A stretch of 64,000 bases of DNA from Tetmemena sp. SeJ-2015 (Eukaryota > Ciliophora > Spirotrichea > Sporadotrichida > Oxytrichidae). The stretch spans positions 103,625 through 167,624 of the forward strand of contig JAJKFJ010020664.1 of the NCBI GenBank assembly GCA_027382625.1, written 5' to 3'. Positions 36,701 through 49,523 of this stretch are shown here, one piece after another. Each line of letters starts with the position of its first letter. The first letter of the stretch is position 1. A model generated the notes under the pieces. The model saw only the letters and a program-made list of their open reading frames with translations, ran no database searches and had not been told where the DNA came from. Both the position numbers and the translations under genes were made by a program.

Positions 36701-38260
36701 TATGTTTTAATCTTAGAAATAAATTATAAGTTAATGTTGATGTACTTGTAGGCTTAGAATACTTGAAATTTTCGATTAATAGTTTTTGAATAAATATTGC
36801 AAGAATCTGACAAGTTAGGATCCCTAAATAATATCGCACAATATCCAAAATTAATAAAGTTTACATATTCTTAGTCCAATTTAATTTAAATTCAAATGAC
36901 TTTTAATAGGTTGCAATATTTTAATTAGAAAGTATAAATCTTAACTAAAGCAAAATACTCTAGAATATATGTAAAAATAAATCTTTTCTTAATTGAAAAT
37001 GATATCCAAGATATAATTTGGTAACTAATCTGCTGCGCTCTTGTTTAATGCTCAAAGCAGTATTAAACTGCAAAATATAGCGCATATTTATAGCAAATTA
37101 ATTTTTTTATAATCCACTCAACGATTATCCAATTTAATAAAGATAGAATAGATCTAATTTACATATTGGCTAAGTTTTAAAAATTTATATATTTTCAATT
37201 TTAATCTCATAAGTAAAGTTTAAGCAAATTTATGACACTAAAACTGATTTTTAAATAAAAACCACTTATGATAATTGCTGATTAAATAGGTTTTATTGAC
37301 TTATCTTTATCTCCTTAAATTATATTAAGAAATGATTAGAGGAGGAATTTAAAAATATCCTAAAATATTATATTTTAAACGTGTATAAGGCTTAAAATAT
37401 ATAATATATTTTAAGTTTTAGTCTCTTTATTAATTATCTTAAATTGAAGAATAGATAATTAAATAATTTATTCTTCATAAATATTATAAGGTTGATTTAT
37501 CTTACACTCCATTTTTTGAGGAGTTAGACTACATCAATAATTAAGAGGAATTTGATGATATTTCAGGTTTGCTCATGGTGAAATTTTGATTAAGGACTGA
37601 TAAAGTTTTGAAGATCACAAGCATTATCAAATTTAATTAATACATTTCTGCAAATAAATTACCAAAGAGATATTCCTATTATTTTATGAAAAAGTGATCC
37701 TTAAAAACTTTATTATTCTGAAGAAATGAATTATTTTTTAACTATAAAAGGTAATCTAGTGCGTATTAATATTTTAGTCAATAAATAAAAATTAGCACTC
37801 CATCTTTCGTCAATCCGATTTGACATTGACCTGGATTTTTGTACCTAGAAGTTGTTTAATCTTTGATATTCCTAACTTACTCAGAATTCTCTTTGGTTAA
37901 ATTAGCAGTGCCAAATATATTAAATAATATCTCACAGTCTGCAGGTGAAATATGCGCGTATATCGTATTCTCTACCTTCTCAAATTTGAAAGGAGTTATT
38001 TTAGTTAAATAAATCCTAGTATTTTTATTTTTATTTAATTTTATTAAAAATTTATTTTAAACTTTTCTTTAAACTTAGAACTGTAATAGGTTTTCAGATT
38101 GAAAATTTTATATGGTAAAGACATTAAAATAAATATACTTAATTTGAAAGGAGAAGGATTAGGTAACTGATCGAATATAAGACTTGTGAATTCATCATTA
38201 TAAATTTCATTCTCGATTGGTGAGTTCTAGCGGATAATAAATTAGTTTTCGAATATTTTA
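30749..38260 (-). CDS. Protein kinase paralog B, long multidomain gene split by IESs
   Basis: Blocks in order on the minus strand: SLIFDQLPNPSPF / [20 protein letters not shown] (38.2-37.9 kb); short blocks with AYKYIN; CFTLQKQNTKYHFT (36.0) and KQWLKILCKYVVL-like helix (possible PH-like end, inferred); glycine loop [17 protein letters not shown] (35.85); FALKVYS (35.2); NIEMLRNEIQIHR (35.1); LYLVLEYQEGGTI (35.0); LLGLDFMH / [33 protein letters not shown] / APEILRGQG / [25 protein letters not shown] / [19 protein letters not shown] (33.2); then a C-terminal region with [42 protein letters not shown] and FKRFGSDV, ending [20 protein letters not shown] and TGA 30749. Slashes mark IES sites. Less than half of the span codes. 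HRD and DFG are intact. Confidence 0.8.
33236..33269. other. 34-bp IES, kinase B, site LL/EPNP (pointer TTCTAGA)
   Basis: Seven-base pointer TTCTAGA (minus strand) on both sides; removal gives [18 protein letters not shown]. Confidence 0.88.
33540..33558. other. 19-bp IES, kinase B, site RGQG (pointer AAGG)
   Basis: AAGG on both sides; removal gives [19 protein letters not shown], matching uninterrupted copy A. The element is only 19 bp. Confidence 0.82.
33585..33612. other. 28-bp IES, kinase B, site SYI/APE (pointer TATT)
   Basis: TATT (minus) on both sides; removal gives CGTPSYIAPEIL. Confidence 0.85.
33773..34249. other. 477-bp IES, kinase B, site DFMH/KQN (pointer ATGCA)
   Basis: ATGCA occurs at the end of LLGLDFMH and at the start of [10 protein letters not shown]. 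Removal restores [16 protein letters not shown], as in copy A. The inside is AT-rich with no coding match. Confidence 0.88.
37983..38140. other. 158-bp IES, kinase B, site SPF/KFEK (pointer of 13 bp)
   Basis: The 13-base repeat CTCCTTTCAAATT (minus) flanks the segment; removal gives [18 protein letters not shown]. Confidence 0.88.
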
Positions 38261-39399
38261 AGCTATTATTATAATATAAGTGATTATACTTCTAATAAAT
38301 ACTATCATTATTTAATTAAACCTTTTCAAAAAAAATATTGACAAATATTACCAAACAATAAGACTAATTACTAATCATAGCGCAAATAAATTATAGCTAA
38401 ACACTTGAATATAAAAAGTCACTTTAATTAATTCTATCTAGTTTGAAAATTAAGACAAAAATATTAGTCAGATTCAAATAAAAATTATAACTGTAATTTA
38501 TTATAAACATAAATAAATTAATAAATAAATTAATAAATATATCCTTGACAGTTGAAATACGATATGATCTTAAAATTATGAAAGCAATTATCTTTGATAA
38601 AATAGATATTTTATTATTCTAAAAAAGCTTTATCTTATTCAAATTTTTCCTTATTTGCAAGTTTCAATTCTTATTTTAAAAAGTTAATTTTCATAAGTTT
38701 AATAACTTAATTGAGTTTAATGAATTTTCTATTTTATATAAGCTAGAATATCGGCCGATAAAATGAAAAATTTACATGATATATAAATTATGTCACCACG
38801 TTCGCAGCGATTCTTCTATTCATTTAATTATTTTGCAGTATTTTAGATTGAAATATTTCCTGCTAGCAAATAAATTTTCTCTATATAAACTTTAGTGTGC
38901 AAGCTTTGCAATAGGATAATTCCAAGTCTAATTTATAATTATATTTACCAGATGTATAAAAAACAAGTTATATTTACTCAAAAAGATAGCACGTATGAAT
39001 ACTTGACAGATTAATTTATTTAAAAAGGTTATAGAATAAGCCAAATTATTTCACACTCAAATTCAAGAAGAACTTTAATATTAGAATTTAGTATTACAGC
39101 TCTTTCTTAACTTAATATTTGAAAAGTTTCATAGGAGATAAAAATATAAAATTTATTATAAAAAAGCTTTATATAAATTTGTAAATTAGTATTTAAAATT
39201 TCTTGCCTTAATCATTTTTTGAACTTAGTGAATTGGATAAATTTTAAGTAAATAATTTTAATTATATTTCAATGTAAAGTAAACAAGTTATTTTTTATAA
39301 AAAATACACTTTCTGTATGAAATTGAATTAACTGATATATAAATTGAATAATTTGCTAACTAAAAGTTCAAAAGCGTTATAAAATTTAATCATTTCATC
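38261..39399. other. AT-rich stretch upstream of kinase B
   Basis: Blocks around 38,860-39,110 resemble 48,770-49,020 upstream of copy C, so this is duplicated flank or unresolved N-terminal IES/coding sequence. It is open for long stretches because TGA is rare in AT-rich DNA; I do not call a gene. Confidence 0.45.
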
Positions 39400-39720
39400 T
39401 TAAAAAATCAATTGTAACTGTAAATTGTTGCATAAAATCTAAATATTTCATTCATAATGAAGCAATTTTTATTGATAGTTGGAAGTCTGCCTCAATTATT
39501 ATCTTAGTATTCCTTCTCTTTTAACTTCTTCAAGTAGCTGTTCAACAACTTTAAGTTTTTGCTTTAAAAGTTGCTTCACCTTGGATTATTTGACTTTTGA
39601 TAAGCTTCTGACTGCAAAGTAAACAGATTAAAGAAGATCTCTGGCCCTCGAACTTCTTCCTCTCATCTATTGATAATGACTTTCCGAATTAACATTACTT
39701 TAGATATTTGCCATTCATTC
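39400..39720 (-). CDS. Possible coiled-coil coding block
   Basis: Minus strand reads MRGRSSRARDLLQSVYFAV, RSLSKVKQSKVKQLLKQKLK and VVEQLLEEVKREGILRQQLR with higher GC than its surroundings. It could be an N-terminal exon of kinase B or a separate small gene. The ends are not defined. Confidence 0.45.
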
Positions 39721-40233
39721 CTAATTATTACCAAGAAATAATATAACTATAATAAAATTCAATTATATTATTTCAGTGTTATGATTTTATACATAATTTA
39801 GAGATGTAGGGTGTGGAAAGTGAAAAGGATATAAAGAAAATGGAGATTAACAGTACTGTAAAGCTTTATGTAGATTAATCTAAATAAAAATGAAATTAAT
39901 GATATGTCCTATTTCATTCTTTAATTAAAATAAATTTAATAAAGTCTCATTATAAACTAGAAGAAAAAGTTTTATTTTTGCATTAATAAGATGTTTAAAT
40001 GAAAATCACACAATTTTAAATGCTTCCCACTGCTTATAATTTTAAAAATTTGGATGATTCAAAGTTAAATTACTTCTTTGAAATGAATTAGTCTAATGTC
40101 TAGAAATATATAAGAATATTATAAATTTATATTGCTTTTCAATATGCTAGGTTATAAAATCAATCCAGTGAGTGCAAGCACTATAATAATTACTTATAAG
40201 TCCTTATTTTAAGTCTGCTAGTTATTTAAAAAG

Positions 40234-43200
40234 TCATTAAGATTTTTGAGTTTTTGTATTCTCTGGAGATAAATCTAAGAACACTCGGCCCTTTACTGAG
40301 CTAGAGTTGCACTTAGCTTCCCAAAATTTATATGAGTTATGGGGGAGGGAGAGGAATCCTATCATTCAAATTGCTTTTTAATAATTTATTTTGGTCATGA
40401 TTGTATATTAATACTTAAACAGCAAAAAATATATCTATGCGATCGATTCTATTAAATATAATTTAAAAGCTTAAATAATAAAACCTCTATTAAAATATGA
40501 GACTACTTTATTCATAATTTAAAAGAGTGATGGAAAAAATAAATTTTAGGTCATGAGTGCAATCTTTTTATCATCATCAAAATTTAGATAATATTAATCC
40601 TAAGAAAGTAAATTTAATTTTGAAGAAAGAAAGTAGAGAAATATAAATACTAAAAGCTTTATCAATAAAAGAAATGAAGGAAACTTGCATGAATTTATTG
40701 TGCTAAAAATTTTAATGAATTATTTTTTTCCGTAGTTTTTGAAAGACATTTTGCCATTTATTTCAATTATAATCTATAAAAAGACTTTATTGTAAAGAAT
40801 ATTCGCTAAAATATGCAATTAAATTAGCTTTAAGAAATATAATAATTATTTATAACTACATAAATTAAAAGGAAAATTTATACACACAGTTCTCGCATGT
40901 TATGTGATATTTTAAATTTAAAGACTTATAAACCAATAACATAGGTTAATGTTGGGGAAATTCACCCCCAAAAAGTTATTATGGCTAGTCAGCTCATGAT
41001 CTTATCAAATTTTCAAAATAATTTAAAATCTTAAACAGTCTTCGAAGATTGTTAATCAGATTCATTCAACATTTCGTCGCCTTCATAGTCTGAAAAAATA
41101 AAACAATATACTTTGAAACGCTCCATTCTAAAACTCTTACCCAAAAGAATAAAACCATTAACTCTAAATCTACTTAAATCAATTTATAATTGTGGTTTGA
41201 TTCTTCGCTATTAAAAATAAATTATCCTCACGTATAGAACCTGATTAATTAGAAATCTCACTGACCTCTAGTCTGATAACCAGGTTACTAAATACACATG
41301 AGTATTTTTTTAATTTGAGTTACTGTCCTACCTGTTGACATTATATTGTTAAGATTATTTATGAGCTTTTATTTTATTTACAAATAAGCTCTTTTTAGCC
41401 ACTTATTTTTCTTCTTGCTTGGACTCTCTGTTATGTGAAAGTGCCCTGATTTATTCCGCCCTTTACTCCTGCAAGTGCTAATCGTTGCTGACCCCTCTGA
41501 TCATTCTTTTTTACCCTAACTATAAAAAAAGCAAAAAATTACTTTGACCCTTAATAGCTAAATTTATCGGACTGTTACTTTTAGTATCTTATTTCTTTGC
41601 TAACTAAATAAATAAAGCAATTAAATTTGGCAAAAAAAGCTCTTGGGGATAATTTGTCTGACATCACTGCCAAAGCGCTTAAAAATTTGTACTTTGGCTT
41701 TAATATTTTCAGCTCTCTTCTTCTCTTCAATGAGTTTGAAATAGTTTACTCTCATATCAGCTGCTACTGCTTTTAAAGGAGAGGACTACTCTGATTTAAA
41801 GTCTTCCCTTATCTTGTCAATGAACTAAAATGAACTATCATTAAAATAAAGAAGCCACTTTTAGGGCCACTACTATTCTGGCAAAGCATGGTGTCCTCTC
41901 TTTTATAGGGAAAGTAAGAACCTTGACTAGATTTGTTTGAACTTTTTGACAAACTCAAGTTAAAATTAATCTTATTCTTTGAATTTATTTTGTACTAGAA
42001 AAATATATTATCGATGCTTGACTATTTCAATACTTCTATATTCAAGTATTTAAAACTAAATAAATATGTTAGCTCTTAAAATATTGAATAAAAGAAGTAA
42101 TTCTATTTATAGAATAAAATTTATTAGCTGCTTATTTCAGATAAGAGCGATATGATTACTAAGATAAAAATAATATGTTTTTTACTTCTTTTATAAAAAG
42201 AATAAAAATGAAAATTGTCCACATAAAAAAGGAACCTATTGTCAATTATTATAAATCTATCTCAATAAATTAAGAATTGCAATTAATATTTAAATGAGTT
42301 GCTGTCTCCTTTGACTTATAGGAATCTAGACACGCCACTTAATTATTAAGCATTCGAGAATGAGTTATTAGATATTGATGATTTAATTTGGCTTGTGTTT
42401 ATATTTAATCTCCTTTTAAAATATATATAATATATAAGTTTCATTTATTTTCTGTCTCCTTTATTGAGTTAGCTAAATTATATCGTTATTGATTTGCAGA
42501 GCCTCCATTATAACTTCTTTATCCCTTTTAAACCAAGGATGAGCAAGAGCTTCCTCACAATTCAATCTTAACTTAGGATTCGGCTCTAGAATTATGTAAA
42601 GTAGAAAAAATGTTAAAGTATAATAATCTAGAAGTCTGAGAAGCAAATCTTTGCCGTCTTCTGAAAAATTTTTCAACATCGACCCGACATTAAATTTAAA
42701 TGAGAAGTTATTATAATTATTTTTTAAGATTACATAGGAGAGGTTACATTCTCGATTCCAGTATAAAATTTATTGAGTTTTCCCATGAGAAAATAGGAAC
42801 TCCCCTGTAACCAAATTCATATGCGAACAATATATTTATCAATTATTAATTGAAGAGTAGAGAACCGACGCTGAACAAGTCTGCCTTACAGTTGTTACCT
42901 TATGTTAAAAAATAATCCTTGCCTCTCAAAATCTCAGGAGCAATAAATTTAAGTTTTATTTTGTCTTAAATTAATATACGAAGGTGTGCCGCATTTATGG
43001 AAAATTCTTTGCTTATCTTGAAGTTGAACCGCAAGTCCGAAGTCAGCGATCCTGATCTCAAAGTTTGTTTTATCTTTGGAGCTCATTAGAATATTCTCTG
43101 GCTTTATGTCTCTGTGAACTATATTTTGCTTGTGCATTCTTATATAAATATAGGGAGGATCAGATTTAAAAAATAATCTTTTTATAAAAAATAAATTTGA

Positions 43201-46200
43201 CCAAATCTATATTTAACAAAAATTAAAAATTTAGATAAAAAATATGGAACTTTTCCATTTTTGACCAAGATATAATTTTGTATTATACTTCATATACTCG
43301 AAAGCAATTAGTAAATCATTTAATTAAAAAAAATAGAGGAGAACTAAGTCACCTCTAAATTGAATTTAAATGCATGAAATCTAGACCCAGAAGGATTTAA
43401 ATTAAAATAGCTAATTTACTCCATTCTAACCTCCAATAGATTTATTATTATACTAAAATTTAGATTTAGTTGTAATTTTAATATAACAAAAAGAAATCAT
43501 AATTTTCATAGTGTTTATTTATTCGTTACAATAACATATCATTAAAAATCTGACAATTTATGGGACAATATAATTAAGATAAAACGAAAAAGTGCATGAT
43601 TATGAAATATCTCAAATTAAAATATGACTTAAAAAAATTCGATGCATAAGATAATTCTTAGAAAATTTTATCTCTGAACTGTTTTGTGAGGGTCTAAGTT
43701 AAAAATTAAAGTATTTGCTAGTTTTAAGAGTACTTTTAATGACTTGTATGTTATCATGTCACGCTGGCTAGTAGTGCCATTGCAATAATTAAAGAGTAGT
43801 CTCATTAAAAAAATTTTAAGAACAAGATGTAGATATGGAATGAAAATGTGAATACTTTTATTATTCGCCTGGGGCAATTATCTTCTTAGAATTATTGTAA
43901 TACTTCAATAGCTCTTTTAAATATGTTCATCTTTTAGCTTTATCTTATAAGAAAATTTCATAAATTTTACATTCAAAAAATTTGCTTTATTGTAATTGGG
44001 TGTTGATTATGACTGTTAAATCCTTTTCATGAATTGAATCCTTATACTTTATTCTATCGAGAATCGTGCCTCCTTCTTAGTACTCTAGAACTAAGTATAG
44101 CTTTGAGTTGCTTTCATACACCTCATAAAGTTGTAAAGCATTTTAGCATTCATGCAATTAACACACAATATAAATGTATAAAACATTAACGGTGGATTTA
44201 TATTTCATTCTTTAGCATTTATATGTTTTAAGTCTTATTCATAAGTGTGCATTTGGAATAAATATAAAATTACAAATATAAATTTATAATTAAAACAATT
44301 TTTAAATTGCATATTAATATTTCCATTTAAAAAAATAAATTAAAAAAGACCACAAGAGAGAGAAATAAATCAAAATGCAATATGATTTTGATTTTTCAAG
44401 TTTAGTATGAAACTCTAATGCTTTAAAATAGATACTAAATAAATTAAACTTATGGTTTTCAAATTTGTTAGAATTTCTGATTAGATTAATTTGATCTTTA
44501 AAAATATTTAATTCCATTTAAACCATTTTTTAGTTATCAACTGCTAATCTCAGTTTAAATTTGTTTCTTTAATGTTTTAAATATATGTCTTGATTAATTT
44601 ATATTTGATTAAAATAATGAAATTAGATTATTCTTTTTAATTGAATAGACCTTGAGGGCGAAGAACGTTTTCGATTCATCTTAATCTATTTTAAGATATA
44701 CATTTAGTACAAAATAATAGATAAAATATGGGCAAGTACTTCTTCTAAACTAAGTTTGAAGATAAATTCGTAGATATCAATTTATCATTACAAACTGTCT
44801 TGTTCTTTTAGAAGATTCAAATTCCATCAATAAAGCGGGCTTTATTCAGGAAGATGATGACAGTCAGCCATTTCTTATAATTATAAAGTATCATTTTCCT
44901 AACGAAGAAAATTTTTAATAAAAAGAAATGAGAAAAGTAAAGACTATAGCTAAGAAGGACAGTAAGTTTCCAGGCTTTGAGAATCAACCGTAAAAATATC
45001 ATAATATGAATGCTATCTATCACAAAAATATGTAAGTTTTATCATCTTGATCCTGGTAGATGATTATCTTTTTTTATAGGTAGCTGTATTACACTCAATG
45101 TAAACTCAATTAAATTATGATTTATGATATCATTAATTAAGGAATTGGGAAATATTTTCCTATCTTCCTAAAAAGTCGTAAATAATGCAGCAATCTTATT
45201 TTTAAATTCTGATGTCGCAAGAGAAAAATACTCAGCGTGATTAATATTGATATTTAAGACTTCCAATAATGACCGCCTCTATTAAGACTTATACTATATG
45301 GTTATTACGCAAATTCTATAATTAAAATTCGTATTTGAAATAATTAAATATGATAATATAAATAAGCTTTATTAATCCTCAAAACAATATATGATCAATC
45401 TATTTGCAAAATAATGGAAATGAATATATGATTAATCGTTGCCTGAGATATTATCAATATTTTAGAGATGAGTTTTTTACGCTCTTTAATTTTACGTGAT
45501 ATCTTATATTTTGTAAAGTAAAGTAAAAGTAAAATTTGAGGAATGTAAATTAATAATCATTTTTCAAAACCAGCACTTATCGTACTAGTTAAGAATAACG
45601 ATATACCATCCTATGTAAATCTTATATTTTGAAAACTTGAGCGTTAGCACCTTAGCCTAATTTTTCTAGGACTATGAGATGGTTTGGTTTATCTATGAGA
45701 ACGACGTGCTTGTAAAGGATCTTAAGCCATTCCTAATAATTTTTAACCTCAGTATACAAAAAAACTATCATTTAAAATTTCATAAGATTTCCTTTATTTG
45801 TTTTTTTATATTTAAGTAAAGAGATATTTATTATTTTGCTTCTGCAAAATAAAGCCTTGACTTTAAGTTTGCTAATTATCTATGGAACTTTCTTCCTATA
45901 GGTTCTAATGATGATTATGGTCGTGTTCTTCGATTTTTGTGTCTTAGCAATGGGAGTTTCTGCTCAAATAGCTGAAGTTGATAATATATTTAAAGAATTT
46001 AAAGGAAATTTATTAAATTTGGAATTACTAAAGTCCTTTTTATTAAAAGAGTTAAGCTTTTAATTTTTTTGCTAAATATTTATATAGAGCATAGCAGAGA
46101 AACCTTTAAAGTAATGATTTCTCCCTGTGCATAAAATGTTTTATCATTATTTAGTTAATTAATTAAACCAGAAGGAGCATATCTTATTCTTAATATGTTA

Positions 46201-48150
46201 TTCCTCCAAAAAGAAAGATATATTGCTCTTTAAAATAAAAATGAGTAAAAATTATCAGAAAGAATTGCTAGCTTGCTTGATTGCCTAAATATTAGATGTC
46301 AAGAACAAACAAAATTCTTATAAATAAACATAATTTTTAGCTCCCTTAGAATATATAGCATAGGAAGCGCTGAGATGATGCTTTAAATTTTTTTCAATTA
46401 GCCTAAAAATCTCTACTTTCAATTTAAGTGTTATAATTAAATTTTTTTTATAATGAGAATTAAAAATAGAGATAGAGTAATTTAACAACAGAAGTACATC
46501 TTTTAATAAATAGTAAAATTAAATAAATGTACAAAATAAAAACTTTGCTTATATAAAATTTTAGAATCTTAGTCTATATTAAAATATGGAGATTTATATT
46601 AATTGTATGCATACAAAAATATTCATATCCTTGCAACAACAAAAAATTATGTAAATATTTAAACATCTAATAAAAATAAGAACTCTAATGCATTTTTATC
46701 TTCTCTTGTTAATTTTAATTTAATTTTGCTAATATTTAAACTAATTAAATTTTCTTTATATTCAAAATTTCTGAAATTTATAGAGTATTTAAAGAAATAA
46801 TTATAAGTTAACGTTGATGTACTTGTAGGCTTAGAATACCTGAAATTTTCGATTAATGGTTTTTGAATAAATATTGAGAGAATCTGAGAAGTTAGGATCC
46901 CTAAATAATATTGCACAATATCTAAAATTAATAAAGTTTACATATTCTTAGTCCAATTTAATTTAAGGTTAAAATATAAATTAATAATTCTTTATTATAC
47001 TTACAAAAAATAGCTTTTTGCTTAAAGGTAGAAGAATACATTCTGCAAATATTAGCTCTGCTGTATAAAGTTTTTTTTTCAGAGGAGGATAATATTGCCT
47101 ATCTTTGCAAATTTTTTGTTCTTCAGTTTTGAAATGCTTTTATTTTAGTTCAATTATGGACTAAAACTAATTTATCATTTAAAGAAAGAGCATTAAAGAA
47201 GGTTGTAGCATCTCAAATATTGATTATCAATTAGTCGACGACTCTTTTTTAGATATAAAAATAAATTTTTGCTAGTTGAGACACGTTACCCTTAAAACAG
47301 AAAAAGTATGAGCAATTATAATAATTTTGAACTTTAAAAATAACTTTTTTAAAGCATGATCTCATGAAAGAAAATATATTAATTTTTGTTGATCGTATTA
47401 ACTATACCTAATATTATAAAGATGATTAATCTTACACTCCATTTTTAGATGAGCTGGGCTAAATCAATAATTATGAAGAGTTTGATATTATCTCAGGTTT
47501 GCTCATGGTGAAATTTTGACTTAGGATTGATAATGTTTTGAAGATCACAAGCATTTATAATTTTCTTTTTATTAATAATCCTATCTCAGCTTAAATAAAC
47601 TTAATCAATAAATTCTTAATGTTTGATATCATAAATAATGTGTGAATAAATAAAATTGCATTCCATCTTTAGTTAGTCCGATGTGAGATTAAGGTGGGCA
47701 TTTTTAGCTAAATTATCTTTAATCTTTAATACTACTATTAGCTTACTCAGAATTCTCTTTGGTTAAATTAGCAGTGCCAAATATATTAAATAATATCTCA
47801 CAGTCTGCAGGTGAAATATGCGCGTATATCGTATTCTCTACCTTCTCAAATTTGAAATGAGGCAATCAAATTTTGTATATTCTTTATATCTTAATTAATA
47901 ATAATTCACTTATCAAAAATACGCCAAAACTTAAGCTTTCATAATATTATGTCTTGGTAAATTTTGAATATTCTCATAATAAAATTATGATTTATCTATG
48001 TTGGAAAAATAAAATTTCATATATTTTATTTATTTGTTGTATAATTTGAAAGGAGCTGGATCAGGTAGCTGATCGAATATAAGATTTGTTGAGTTCATAA
48101 CTCTCTGTCTTGAATGGATACTAGATGGCTTTTAAATTAGTTTATAAATT
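40234..48150 (-). CDS. Protein kinase paralog C, tandem copy split by IESs
   Basis: Same order as copy [17 protein letters not shown] start with [20 protein letters not shown] (47.8 kb, identical to B), AYKYINVN (46.8), [14 protein letters not shown] (45.8), [21 protein letters not shown] helix and [14 protein letters not shown] (45.65), FALKVYS (44.65), [19 protein letters not shown] (44.05), LDFMH / [35 protein letters not shown] / [22 protein letters not shown] / [19 protein letters not shown] (42.55), then [64 protein letters not shown] and [21 protein letters not shown] base is missing in the RGQG region relative to B, and the C-terminal tail shifts frame earlier, so this copy may be decaying or contain sequence errors. 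Confidence 0.78.
42585..42626. other. 42-bp IES, kinase C, site LL/EPNP (pointer TTCTAGA)
   Basis: Same seven-base pointer as in copy B; removal gives [18 protein letters not shown]. Confidence 0.87.
42898..42916. other. 19-bp IES, kinase C, RGQG site (pointer AAGG)
   Basis: Same position, pointer and length as in copy B. After removal one base is still missing in the GQG codons, so the frame is not fully restored. Confidence 0.65.
42942..42972. other. 31-bp IES, kinase C, site SYI/APE (pointer TATT)
   Basis: TATT on both sides; removal gives CGTPSYIAPEIL. Confidence 0.86.
43133..43370. other. 238-bp IES, kinase C, site DFMH/KQN (pointer ATGCA)
   Basis: Same pointer as copy B, but the inside is about half as long and diverged. 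Removal restores [18 protein letters not shown]. Confidence 0.86.
47849..48042. other. 194-bp IES, kinase C, site SPF/KFEK (pointer of 9 bp)
   Basis: TTTCAAATT (minus) flanks the segment; removal gives [17 protein letters not shown]. Confidence 0.86.
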
Positions 48151-49523
48151 TAAATAATTTAAATAAGGTAATTATACTTCTGCAGATAAATAAATACTGC
48201 TGCAACTACAACTAAAATAGTCAGTATTTAAATAAACCTAAAAATAAATTAACTTAGATAACTAGGCTAATTAGCAAACATAACGCAAATAGATTATTTA
48301 ACTCTGTAGAGAAAAAGTCATTTTTATTTACTCTATCCAAATCACAAAATCAAGAGCAAATATAATATAAGTATAAGTTATAAATAAAATTCTAGTAATA
48401 TCTTATAACAGTATATGTAGTTTGAAGTTTAGATTCTTTTCTTTCTAATTAAGAAAATTAAAAAAGGTATTCATTTTAGAGACAGAGAAGTCGAATTAAT
48501 TAGGAAAACATCATCAATAGTACTTAGGTATCATGAGCTTAATCAATTATTTCTAGATCTATTGGAACATTTTAAGCTCCTTTCATTAAAAAATGTATTA
48601 ATTTATAATTCTCTTCCTTATTTATTAAAAATGTTTACTTTATGTTGTATTCCAAACCATGAATCTCAGCAAATGAAAATGAAAACATCCCTCTAAATGG
48701 GTATTTTTATTTATAATACAAATTAAATATCTTGCATCTATCTTTTTTAAAAAAGTATTTCTGATAAAAATAAAGCTTTCTCAATATAAGCTTGAATGTT
48801 TGGATCTGAGCACAAGGATAAATTCCAAGCATTATTTCAAATCATTATATTTTACCGGATGTATAAAAATAAAAAATTATGTTATCACTCAAAAAGCAAA
48901 GCACATATACATACTTCACAGATTAATTATGTCAAATAATTAAAAATCATCCAAATTATCGAACAAACAACATTTAAGATAAATTTAATATTAGAATTCA
49001 GTATTATAAATCTTTCTCTTATAAATTATAACAAATCATTTAATAAGATATCAATTTAAAGTTTCATAATAGTCTTGTCTTACTATAATCAATTAGTCTC
49101 TTCCTAAAAAAAATATCACTGCTTGTAAGCTCTCTTTCATATCTTAATTTAAGATATAATCGTTTTAAATTAAATATATAAATGAAATTTCTTAAGTCTT
49201 TATCTTTGCTTTTTAACTTCAATATTCTTCATTTTTAATTTCTTATTTTTTGTTTTCCTACAATTTATTTATTTTTGTTAAACTTATAAAATCTATCTAA
49301 AATTATTTCTTCTCCTCTCTTAGTTCAGGTCCTAGTTTATTTTTGGTAAGTGAGCAACTTTAAGCTTGTCTAATTAATAATGAGAATTGTCCTTTATCAA
49401 ATCTATTCTTATTATAAATTAGAATTAAGAATTTGCTATTAATTTCCATTTTAAAGTAAATTGAGTTAAATTTAATTGAGAAGAAGGATCCGAAGGAGAA
49501 GAATTTAAATATTAAAAATAAAG
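48151..49523. other. AT-rich stretch between kinase C and the secreted-protein genes
   Basis: About 48,770-49,020 resembles 38,860-39,110 upstream of copy B. I see no other feature. Confidence 0.5.

Noticed and set aside
38260..39400. Very long open frames in AT-rich DNA as genes
   Set aside because: With TGA as the only stop, AT-rich sequence stays open by chance; composition is not protein-like.
40960..40980. CCCCCAAAAA as a spirotrich telomere (C4A4) repeat
   Set aside because: Only one imperfect unit is present, with no array.
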